64,000 nucleotides of DNA from Theocolax elegans (lineage: Eukaryota; Arthropoda; Insecta; Hymenoptera; Cerocephalidae). This document shows positions 47,201-59,200 of this stretch, one piece after another; positions within the stretch are counted from its first letter, which is position 1; the number at the start of each line of letters is the position of its first letter. The stretch spans positions 62,082,910-62,146,909 of the forward strand of contig CM047431.1 in NCBI GenBank assembly GCA_026168455.1, read 5' to 3'. The notes beneath the pieces are model-generated. The model was not told where the DNA came from. It saw nothing but the letters and a program-made list of their open reading frames with translations, and did no database searches. Made by a program: the position numbers and the translations under genes.

Positions 47201-50200
47201 TTCAAACGCTTGTAACTTCTAAACTATCAAATATTAATATTCAGACCAAAGTTTAACGGGGTGTCATAGTCAATATTTATCCTCCCTACCTTATCGGCAA
47301 TCGTGATTATCAGTAATAAATTTGTAAATAAAATAGTATGTGAAAAAATAAGAGAAGAGGCGCCTTCTTTTGTCAATAATCTAATTATGTGCTGAATTTG
47401 AAATTGTAATATTATTGCGTTTTCGAGAAAAGTCTTACCAACAAATTTGAACCTAACCTCAACGAGGTGAAAATATTTGATATTTTTGGTAAGACTTTTC
47501 TCGAAAACGCAATAATTTTTTAATCTAAAATTCAGCACACAGTTAGATTGTCAATAAACGAAGGCGCCTCTTATCTTACTTTTTCACATACCGTTATACT
47601 TCTTTATTAATTAATCATCAAAAATTGAGTATCGAACCCCCTTATAGATATAATTCAAAACAAAAGACGCTCAAATCCGTTGGAATGAAGCAGAGTTATA
47701 GCCGAATTAAGGGGGTTCCATACTCAATTTTTGATGATTAATTAATAAAAAAGTATAACGGTATGTGAAAAAGTAAGATAAGAGACGCCTTCGTTTATCG
47801 ATAATCTAACTGTGTGCTGATTTTTAGATTAAAATATTATTGCATTTTCGAAAAAAGTCTCACCAACAAATATCAAATATTTTCACCTCGTTGAGGTTAG
47901 GTTCAAATTTGTTGGTAAGACTTTTCTCGAAAACGCAATAATATTACAATTTCAAATTCAGCACATAATTAGATTATTGACAAAAGAAGGCGCCTCTTCT
48001 CTTATTTTTTCACATACTATTTTATTTACAAATTTATTACTGATAATTACGATTGCCGATAAGGTAGGGAGGATAAATATTGACTATTACACCCCGTTAA
48101 GAATTTAAAGAAATTTTAACAAAAATTGGATACTACAAATTTTATTGATTTTTAAGCTTAATTCTTTCAAACTCTTAATTCGGCTTTACTAACTTTGTTA
48201 TTAAGTGATTTTTTGTCGTCCATGCAGTGTATTTAGGAGTAGTTTAGGTTTTCCTCGATATTGATGAACAAACCATATTTATTTATTTGGCGACGTTTCG
48301 ATGGATATCCTCCATCCTCATCAGGCTATACCTTTTTATTAAAAAATGATTTCATTTTACAACATCTTTTAAACACAATTTTTACATATATAAATCTAAG
48401 TTACTTACTATTTCGTCAATATATAGGTATACACATATTATTAACAGCATCTCTGATGCGTCGCTCTATAATTGAAAACAATGATTAAAATAATAAACGT
48501 TTAACAATTTTTGATATTTCAAATTTTTCAGTATTAACCGTCTGTGATATACATTGTTAGCTTTATTTTAATATTTGACTGCCTTTTGCTTAATATGTGT
48601 GATTATGTGTTAATTTATTTTGTAATGTTCTTTAAGTATTTATTTAATTTTCAATTTTTTGTGTTGATTATGGACACAACAATAGGGGAAAGGTATGTTA
48701 TATATAACCTCAATCTCTGTGCAAAAATTGTTAAACGTTTATTATTTTAATCATTGTTTTCAATTATAGAGCGACGCATCAGAGATGCTGTTAATAATAT
48801 GTGTATACCTATATATTGACGAAATAGTAAGTAACTTAGATTTATATATGTAAAAATTGTGTTTAAAAGATGTTGTAAAATGAAATCATTTTTTAATAAA
48901 AAGGTATAGCCTGATGAGGATGGAGGATATCCATCGAAACGTCGCCAAATAAATAAATATGGTTTGTTCATCAATATCGAGGAAAACCTAAACTACTCCT
49001 ATTTACTAACTTTGGTTTCAAATATCAATATTTAATAGGTTAGAAGTTACTAGCGTTTAATGTGAAGCATTTTTTTTGTAAATTTTTCTTTAACTGCGTA
49101 TAACTTTTGAAAAAACGATTGCTGCGGCTCTGGGTTTCTTAATATTTTTATATTAGAAAACATATCCTACAAGCTGGACACAATCCATTTCCGAAACATA
49201 TAAGATACTCACCTCGTTAGTACTGATTAATATACACGTGTCATGTAATTGAGAACCATGATTCAAAAAGAAGGAACAGAAGTACTCGTTGCTTGATATT
49301 ATAGTATTCAGTGTTATGAATTGCAAGTTGTAAGTCAGCATTTGTTTCTTCGTTTCTGACTTACTCGTCGTCTATATAGTAATCATTGTTAATTTATTTC
49401 TCTCCGTGAACATTACCCGCAGTTATCTTTTTCTTTTGAGTACTCAATAAGGAAATGGATTTTATTTTGTAGAATGGTAAGAAAAGCTACTTGATCAAAA
49501 GCATCGCGTTCTCACCGGATTCTACCAAAATCGCAGTCGGTCAAACTGATAACATCGTTTACGTCTACAAAATTGGGGAGGAGTGGTGAGCATTTACATT
49601 TTTATCATATAATTTACGATTTTTAACAGCTATTCCAGGTTGTATTTCAGGTTTATTTTATATATATAATTAATTATTAGTTATAAAAAAATATTATCTG
49701 TATGTTTTTAAAAACGAAAATCGTACGATTTTACGTTTAACCAGGCTGTGCAGACTTTCTCGGGTATTGTATTTATTACACGAAAAATTACCCACAAATC
49801 AGTAACGAAACTGTACGTGCGCTTTTAATTTAGTATATGGATACGACCGTGTCAAATGTTAATTAATATTTTTTTTAAAATCGTAATATTCCGTATAGAA
49901 ATATTACTATGAATTGTACATTTGTACCTATTAAATTATAAGTTGTAACCATACGGTGATGTTGAAAATTAATACACAAATTCCCAGGAAAAAAGACACT
50001 TCTACAGATATTCAATCTAATATTATGTACATAATTGATAGAAAATATATGGGCTATTTCACGTCAAGTGGTACGATGAACATTTTAAATCGCTCCATAA
50101 TTTGAGAACAGGCTGGAAATATCTTCCAGAAGATAGAAAAAAAATTTTAGGTGTTAAAAATAATTTGCCTAAGAGTAATTCGACCATGAAAAATGGAAAT

Positions 50201-53200
50201 TTTTCAATTTTTTAGAAAAATTTCTATTTTTAAAGCCATTTATCTCAAAATCTATTAATTTTTTTGAAAAAACATTACAAACAACTTCTGTTCAAAATAA
50301 TCTTTAGAACTTATCTACCTGAGTTACAATTCTTAATTTTAAAATCTCGAAGAGATAGAACGCCCGGAAATATTGAATATCAAAAAAAGGCGACCATGAC
50401 ACAATCGATTTTGATCTAACACCGCTCAAAAGATCACATTTTTTGAGAGCTTTCGAATGGCTTGGGTTAAATTATTGGCCAAGACCGCTGGTGTAAGTTA
50501 TGCCTCATAAACCTCATAAAATCACTAATTTTCATGTATTTTAGGGCATCACTTACAACAGCGGTCTTCATATTTTTGGCAAGTGATTTCTCGACTTGTA
50601 CGTTCGATTGTATTTTAGTCTGAAATTTTGTGTAGATACTAATTGCTTGTAAATGAATACACGTATTTCCCTACGTTTAAAATTGATTGTAATTCTACAT
50701 AATAAGTTTACAAAAATGTTATACAGTATCATTTTTTAACGTGAGTTAGAAGTTCACACTCCTGCGGATGAGCATTTAATGACTGTACGATTTATAAAAA
50801 AAAGAAACAAAATCTGGTGCACTATATGTTACAGGGGTGCGAAAAAGGTAATATGCAACAAATTCAATCAGTCATCCTCGGTGACCTGTTTAGTCTGGCC
50901 CTCGGAAGGTCCAATAATCATCGGTTTGGCGGACGGTAAAGTTCGTGCGGCTATAGCCAAATCGAACAAGGCGCAAACGCTCTACGCCTCGGACTCTATG
51001 ACCATCGCGTTGGCTACCAAGTAAGTCGATATTTTCAACACTGTACTTTACATAACGAATCTTGATTCAAAAACAAAAATGAAATTGTGAGCGTAGCAGC
51101 CGAGGTACGGGATTTTTATCGAGTCACGCGGATGGCAGTATCATAAGGTACTTTCTGGCCGAAGACGGAGCAGCTGAAACTTCTGGCCGAGTTTTGACGC
51201 ATCCGGTACCGGTTTACGCCCTCGCTTGGCCTCAATCCCACATACTCGCTGCCGGATGCGACAAGAAAATCGTCTTCTACGATTCGCGTGGTAAAACCGC
51301 TAAAGTCGTCGATTGCAGCAAAGACCCAGGTGAAAAGGATATCACCGTCGCTTGCTGTAGTCCAAGTGGTCAGAGCGTTGCTCTTGGATCCTGGGATAAG
51401 GTGATGTCCATTTTTTTTTAATCTTTTATTTGAACTTCTGACATGGAGAGCATCTCATGTTTGGAAAACGGATCGTGTCCAGCTTGTAGGATATGATTTA
51501 TAATATAAAAATATGAAGAAACCCGCAGATCCGCAGATCCTAACAATCGTATTTTCAAAAGTTTTACGCTATTAATGCAAAATTTCCAAAAAATAGAGGC
51601 TTCACTTAATCCCTTGTAATTTCTAAACTATCTAATATTAACATTCAGGCCAAAGTTTAATAAAAAACTGAGATAAAACAGATAGAATTTAAAAAAACCA
51701 CTCAAATCCGTTAAAATGGAGCAAAGTTATAGCCGAATTAGGAATTAGAAGAAATTTTAATGAAAATTGAGCACTACAAAATTTATCGATGCCTTTTATA
51801 AGCTAAATTTCTTCAAATTCTTAATTCACCTATCACTTTGCTCCATTGGGTACGATCCGTTTCCCAAACATTTAGCCAAAATTACATTATATATAATTGA
51901 GTAATCGAGAGAGGCATAGTTGACAATTGGTAAAAATTACTATGTTGTGTAGAAAAAATATTTATTGTAAAATATTTATCTATTGGAAAATTTGACAGAC
52001 TCCCAGAACAAACAATATAGTTCAAAATTGACAGAAATATACGTGCATAGATTTGCGCGTGAACGTCATTTGAGTATAAATCCTATAAATAAAATGTTTA
52101 TCTGTATTATACACCAAATGTATATCTCAATATTCGCAAAACGAAATATAACTTTTACATATTCAATATAGGGAATTACTTTTTTATAACGTCATCCCAA
52201 AGAAAACACAGTACGTCGTCACCTGCCATTTCTGTTTGTATTTATTTATTTTAGGGATAATTTATACTCGATTTAACTATATTTACATTTACCGAAGAAC
52301 TTGGCTTTGGCTATTTTAGATATTTTAGTCTTTTTTCCGTGTATGCAGTAAATTTTTCCCAAAATAAAAGATAATAATTTTTATAATTTGTCAACTTTGC
52401 TACAACTTATTCCTCGATGTACAAGTTATAAAGTAAAAAAAAAAAAGAAAAACGTCTAATTTAATTTACTTTTAACGATCGCAGTTGAGAATTTTCGATT
52501 GGAGTCCTCGAAAGAATATTTGGGAAGAGACGATTTCGAGATCTCTGCCAAATTTTTATACCGTCACGGCACTCGCTTGGAGGAAAGACGGTAAGTATAT
52601 AACGTTACTCTCGATTTTTCGATATACATATAATTGACGAATGTAGAAGAAGAAAAATAAAACTAAAACCGTGTGAAACAGGTTCAAAATTGGTAGTCGG
52701 CGGACTGTGCGGGGCGGTCGAGCAATTCGAAACGATCCTGAGACGCACCGTGGTACGAGGTAGCCACGAGGTAGCTTACGTCGGACCGAGTCAAGTGGTA
52801 ATAAAATCCCTGGGGAGTAAAAATCGACCAGTGATCGTCAAGTCGCAAAGTGGCAGTGAGATCGAGGATGTAAAAGTGTTGGGTCGCGGTGACAATCGAG
52901 TTATCGCTCGCACTGCCGTATCACTCTTGATTTGCGACATCGAGCAGAATCTCCTTAGCGAGATACCTTGGGAAGATAAAAATGGTGATTATTAATTATC
53001 TCGAAATTTCTATCCTCCTTAAGAGGACGCCGAACCAACATGCTTTACGGATTCAAACTTTAATAAGAGAATTTATAAATTTTAAAAGTTTTATGATTTG
53101 TCCCCGCTAGCTTTTATCAAAACCTAGGGGTGATAACTCATACATTGTAAAAAAAGTGATTATTGGTTTTGTAAATTTTGAATCTGTTAACGTCGGTAAA

Positions 53201-56200
53201 CATGTCGGTACGGCGTCCAATATTCTTATTTGATACGTCTCGCAGGAAACGAGAAATTTTTCTTCGAATATCCGGGAATCTGCTTGATCTTCTGTTCCGG
53301 TGAGCTGTCGATCGTCGAGTACGGGCGGAACGAAGTATTGGGGGCAGTGCGAACCGAGGCAGTCAATCCACACGTGGTCAGCGTAAGGATAAACGAGCGA
53401 AGATTACCGGGAACACCGGACAACAAGAGACTCGCTTATCTTTTGGATCCCAGAACGGTGCGTTTAGTCGATCTCGTGAGTGGTGCTACCGTAAGTTTGG
53501 TCAGCCACGAAGCTAGAGTCGATTGGCTCGAGTTGAGCGAGACTGGACGTAGATTGTTGTCGCGCGACAAACGCGGAAGACTTTGGCTGAGCGATGAGCA
53601 AGGTGAAATTATTAAAAATATTCATTTTTTTCTTAATAACTTCGTATGCAAACGTTATTGTGTCTTATGTTCTTTAATTATTGAGGCACTCGTAATTATA
53701 TCTCTATCATTTATCTCACATTTTTACTCATAAATGTAAAGTAATAATGTGTTACGGTTTACGATTGCTGGATTGCTGGACGAAAAATAGATACTTTGTT
53801 TAATTAAAGGTACTGCCCTCTTGTCTCACAAGAATTGGTTTTTACAATGTATTTAACTCATAATCATTTATTTATTTTTGGATATTAACGGGATGTCGCA
53901 CCCAAAATTTATATCTAAAATATTTAATTAAAAATCTGAACAAAATTCATACGGATAATATAGCTGAAAACATAAGGAAGGGCTTGACGTTTTGATTTCT
54001 TTAAGAAAAAAATCATTTATTAAATAATGATTGAGGAAACAATTTTTAATCGGTAATTATTATTCAAAAGGGCATATACACTTTCAACCCAAACATCGTA
54101 ATCAAATTATATATTTAAAAATCTAGAAAAATTTGGGTATATTATTTGAAACATGCCTAAGAGCCTGACTTTCGGGTTTTTTTAAAAAACTTATTTTTTG
54201 ACATTCCCTTATTGAAAGCATATTTATACATCATCTTTTATTATAAAATGACTATGTTTTGTAATAACATAGGGATGTATGCGGAATTTATCGCAATTTT
54301 GACAGTAAACATTAAAATGTATATGTATAATTTAAATGATTAATTATATTCTCTACACTACTTTGCATCTATTAACATACTTAAAATGATCATAATCGAC
54401 GTATATTCCTACATTTCGACAAAATATAGTATTTTTATCAGTTAATTTTTCAAGACTCGTTACTATCAATCGAATAGTCGTGATATATACAAAAACATAA
54501 GTTAACACATTTTGTCTTTTAATGTAAATTTTTCAAGTATCGTATAGCTCGTATGGACCGAAAAAATTATTCAGTTTACATATATTCACGAGCGAAACAT
54601 ATCAAAATTCATATTAATATAATATACGAGCCATTTTACGTCAATTGATTGGATCAAAATATTAAAATGCACCAAATTTTGGGTACAGAGAGGAAATGTT
54701 ATCCAGAAAACAGAAAACAATTTTGAATGCAAAAAATAATTTGTTTAAAAAATATTCTAACCTAAAAAAGTGAGTTTTTTCATGTTTTTTTTCAACATTA
54801 GCTGATTTTATGAGTCATTTATCTTGAGGTTAAAAATTCTAACCCGAGAGAATAAATTCTATAGAAAACCAGCAATCAATGTTACATGTAATGTTATATA
54901 GTAAAAGTTGATAGATTTTGAGTCAACGTGTTGTCGGACCCAAGTTACAGGGATCTACACCTTTCAACATAAGAATTATGTCAGAAATTAATAAAATATT
55001 ACTTATGTCGACTGTAGTATAACTAAATTAATTAATATTTTTATCGGTCTTACAGTCAATTATATGGGCAATCAGATTGCCCCTACTTATAATCACCCCC
55101 GAAGAATCTATAAAATAAAATAAAAATAAAATAAAATATAAAATATAAAAAATAAAAACACTAACTAAACATAAAAACAAATTATTAATAAAGCAATCTG
55201 ACTGCCCCCCTGCACCAAAAATCTACTAACCCCAAATATGATGTCCGACGTTTCGAGCTCGCTGCTGCTCCTCATCAGGGACTGAAATGAAAATCTATTC
55301 TACACGATATTTAAACCCTCAAAAAAAGCCTCCCCACTCCAAGGACCCACCCTAAATAAATTCACACCAATAAACTAAGCTAAGTTAAGATAGGATGATA
55401 AATCTTATTTAATTTACTTGGCTCTAACATTAAATTAACATTCTTATCATTCTTAAATATATGAATATTCTCAAGACTTTCTCTTTTAAATTTATTCATA
55501 ATATTTTGTTCTACAATTTCTACATTTTTAAAATCAAATGAATGAACAAAATCTAAACAATGCTCTTTCAAACCCGATGTGACAGATACACTCCTCAAAC
55601 TATATTTATGTTCATAAATTCTCTTTTTCAAATATCTACTAGTTTGACCAATGTAACATTTATCACAATCAATACAATTTATTTTATAAACAACTCCAGA
55701 TTTATCATCCTTTCTATCTATATCCTTACAATTATTAAACAAAAAACTTAAATTATTAATATTTCTAAAGAAAACTTGAATATCTAGTTTTTTAAATTCT
55801 TTTCTTATTCTTTCAGATAAACCTCTAACATACGGTATAACAACAAATGCATCAATTTTAATATCTACTCTAACTTTTAATTTACTATTATAAATTTGAT
55901 TCACTCTCTCTTCAATCACTCTATTAATCAAATCTATCGGATAATTATTATTAACAAAAGTTTTTTTAACTAAATCCAAATTTACTTTTCTAAAATCACC
56001 GTGTGACAGTCCAACGGCACAGGTCAATAACACCTTTCAACGCACCAACCTTGTCACTGAACTGGTGATGAGAATGGAAATTTAAAAATCTACCCGACCA
56101 AGTAGGCTTTCTATACCAATTTAATTTAACTTTATTTTTATCATCTCTAATAACTTTAATATCTAAAAAATTTAATTCTTTATCAATCTCAACCTCGACT

Positions 56201-59200
56201 GTAAATTTAATTCTATCATGAATTGAATTAAAAACATCAACCATTTCATCAACAAAACATTCAGGTACTATCGTAAAGATGTCATCAACAAATCTACTAA
56301 AAATCATTGGTTCAAAACTCAATTTCGACAAAGCAATACCCTCTAACTTTTCCATCACTAAATTAGCTATTACAGGTGACAACTTTGTTCATTCATTTGA
56401 TTTTAAAAATGTAGAAATTTTAGAACAAAATATTATGAATAAATTTAAAAGAGAAAGTCTTGAAAATATTCATATATTTAAGAATGATAAGAATGTTAAT
56501 TTAATGTTAGAGCCAAGTAAATTAAATAAGATTTATCATCCTATCTTAACTTAGCTTAGTTTATTGGTGTGAATTTATTTAGGGTGGGTCCTTGGAGTGG
56601 GGAGGCTTTTTTTGAGGGTGTAAATATCGTGTAGAATAGATTTTCATTTCAGTCCCTGATGAGGAGCAGCAGCGAGCTCGAAACGTCGGACAGCATATTT
56701 GGGGTTAGTAGATTTTTGGTGCAGGGGGGCAGTCAGATTGCTTTATTAATAATTTGTTTTTATGTTTAGTTAGTGTTTTTATTTTTTATATTTTATATTT
56801 TTTATTTTTATTTTTATAGATTCTTCGGGGGTGATTATAAGTAGGGGCAATCTGATTGCCCATATAATTGACTGTAAGACCGATAAAAATATTAATTAAT
56901 TTATGTCAGAAATATTTAATTAAAAATCTTAAAAAAATTAAAAAAAGCGAGGGCATGGCATTTTGATTTTTTAAGAAAATATAAATTTGTTAATAACAAT
57001 TGAATAAACAATTTATTGATCTACATGAATTTTCAATGCAAAAATGAGAATTAAATTACAAATTTAAAAATCTGAAAAAATTTGAATATACTGTTTAAAA
57101 TATGCCTAAGGACACGACCTTCAGGATTTTTTCAAAAATTTATTCTATTGTTTATAAAAAAATATGAAAAATGACCATTTTCTGAGTCCAACATCCCTTT
57201 AAACAGCGGTAAATACAGCTATTGTTGAACGTGAAAAAATGCACTTTTTGAAGTAAGAATAACTTTTGAGCAAATAGATTGCAGTATTTAAAAATTTATT
57301 TCTGTTTTCTGAATAACATTTCCATTCTGTACCCAAAATTTGGTGGATTTTAAAATTTGGATCCAACCAGCTGAGGTGAAAAATGGCCCATACATTTAAA
57401 AAATGTTGTTTTATTCCATTCAACACTTTCACTGCGGATAATATGTAAGGAATTTTCATATTAGCCGTGAATTAAAGTAATTTTCTTAAGTATATATATA
57501 TTGCAAAATTAGTAACTAATAGTGATGGGATTTATGTAACTTCGATACAATGTGGCAGAAACAGAATTTTTTCATAAAAACGCGTAAAAGTTAGAAATAA
57601 CAATAAAAAATTGTAACTGTAAGAAAAGGTTTTACAGCCCATATTTGACCCGTACCGCAGGGAAAGTGTTAAAGAAGCCATAAATAAATTATTACTAAAA
57701 CTATTTCTTTTAAGTAATTAAATAAGTAAATATAAACATAAACAAACAAATTTCGATAAATGATATAGAAATTCCTCTTGATTAAAAAATTACATCGAGA
57801 AGAGAATAAAATATTTCCACTTAACCGTAAATTAACTAAATCCAGAAAAATCAAAAGATAGCGATATTTAATTAAATTATAGTAAGGTACTATAAGTAGA
57901 AACATAATGAATAATTAATAACTAAAAATATTATATTTATTGTCTAGGAGGACACGTACTCCTGCTGTCTGGTACGAGTTACGTGAGTTGGGTGGTCGGT
58001 AGTGACGTAATAGTGGCCCAATCGGGATCGAATTTGGCGATTTGGTACAACGTCGATGCACCCTGACGCAGCAACGTTCATCCCTATAAAAGGTGACGCC
58101 GTTGACATCGTTAGGGAAAATGGACGTACTTCGGTATTGGTCGATGAGAACGGCACGGAAATCTCGTACGTTCTCGACGAAGGTCTCATCGAGTTTGGCA
58201 CTGCGCTCCACGACAACGATTTCGGACGAGTCGTTCTTTTTCTCGAGGAGCTTGGCGATCGACCTCAAGCTGAAGCCATGTGGGAGAATGTCGCTAGCAA
58301 CGCTATGAACGAAAGGTTGATTATTCTTTCCTTTAGTTCAATTAACGGGGTGCCATAGTCAATATTTATCCTCCCTACCTTACCGGCAATCGTGTTTATT
58401 AGTAATAAATTTGTAAATAAAACAGTATGTAAAAAAATAAGAGAAGAGGCGCCTTCGTTTATTGATAATCTAACTGTGTGCCGAAATTCAGATGAAAATT
58501 ATATTGCGTTTTTGAGAAAAGTCTTACCAAAAATGTGAACCTAACCTCAACGAGGTGAAAAGATTTGATATTTTTGGTAAGACTTTTCTCGAAAACGCAA
58601 TAATATTTTAATCTAAAATTCAGCACACAGTTAGATTGTCAATAAACGAAGGCGCCTCTTCTCTTATTTTTTCACGTACGGTTCTACTTTTTTATTAATT
58701 ATTCATCAAAAATTGAGTATGGAACCCCCTTAAATCGAATATTTAGCGTTTGTATTTATTTATTTATTGCTAATCATCGGGGAAAAAAATCCCTTTTACA
58801 TAAGGTAATATACAAAAGTTACATACAATATCAGGATGAACTTAATGTAAACCAAGGTTTATTTGTTCATATTCCTCGTTAACACAGTATACTGATTACT
58901 ACATCTACATATCAAAAGCTAAACCAAAAATTAAAGCTTAAGCGTATATTTGCCAATTGACTGGTTCAACTTTTCTTCTATCTAATAACGAGGGGTACCA
59001 CCATGCGGGTCGTAGATTTCGCTGTAACTTTTGGAACTGTTTTCTTCATATGTAATTCAATTTCACGCTATTTTTCGAAAGTTATTGAAAAATAGTGAAA
59101 AGAATATTCAGTCCATTGTTCAGAACTTGAAAACGATTAGAGGCAGACACGCAAACTCAAATTTTAATACTCTTATGAAATGTATAATATAATTTGTTTC

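Larger units (their letters stand above)
48198..49001. mobile_element. Penelope-like fold-back insertion without ORF, with two hammerhead ribozymes
   Basis: Two 278-bp inverted arms (48235-48512 and 48723-49000) look identical and flank a 210-bp spacer. Each arm carries a hammerhead core. A 13-bp direct repeat, TTTACTAACTTTG, brackets the insertion (48185-48197 and 49002-49014) and is the likely target-site duplication. The arm motif (CGAAACGTC...CTGATGAG) is typical of Penelope-like pseudo-LTRs. No RT remains. Confidence 0.8.
47043..49210. mobile_element. Older inverted-repeat element (family X), invaded three times
   Basis: The left end (CATATGTTTGGGAAACGGAT...) reappears inverted at the right end near 49180-49210, with about 200 bp of recognisable arm on each side. 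Within it are two TTAA MITEs (47253-47645, 47707-48100) and a Penelope-like fold-back (48198-49001). A shorter relative lies at 51445-51872. No coding capacity seen. It occupies IFT172 intron 2. Confidence 0.7.
55024..56903 (-). mobile_element. Penelope-like retroelement, 5'-truncated with inverted 3' segment
   Basis: The minus strand carries the RT end and GIY-YIG endonuclease followed by the 3' pseudo-LTR. Instead of an RT 5' half, the other end is an inverted copy of the 3' segment. Arms: 55024-55550 and 56384-56903 (527 and 520 bp, almost identical), joined abruptly inside the RT at about 56378. Each arm includes a hammerhead ribozyme and an A/T-rich (AAAAT)n stretch. The fold-back arrangement fits known Penelope insertion structures. 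Confidence 0.9.
53889..57200. repeat. Repeat-built IFT172 intron 8, direct repeat around a Penelope element
   Basis: Segment 53905-54175 recurs in diverged form at about 56905-57150 on the other side of the Penelope insertion. Both contain TATTTAATTAAAAATCT and the CATGCCTAAG-A/G-CGACTTTCGG-like stretch. The region starts GGGATGTCG and ends CAACATCCC, a possible short terminal inverted repeat. A further shared block (CCAAATTTTGGGTACAGA...GAAATGTTAT) is found at about 54690 and inverted at about 57330. A related sequence lies at about 50050-50590. Confidence 0.6.

Noticed and set aside
48261..48974. Two identical 75-residue ORFs facing each other
   Set aside because: They are the two arms of the Penelope-type palindrome; the coding frames are incidental to the ribozyme-bearing arms.
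57915..58268. Minus-strand ORFs of 90-117 residues across IFT172 exon 9
   Set aside because: They are antisense to a clearly coding exon with family matches on the plus strand.
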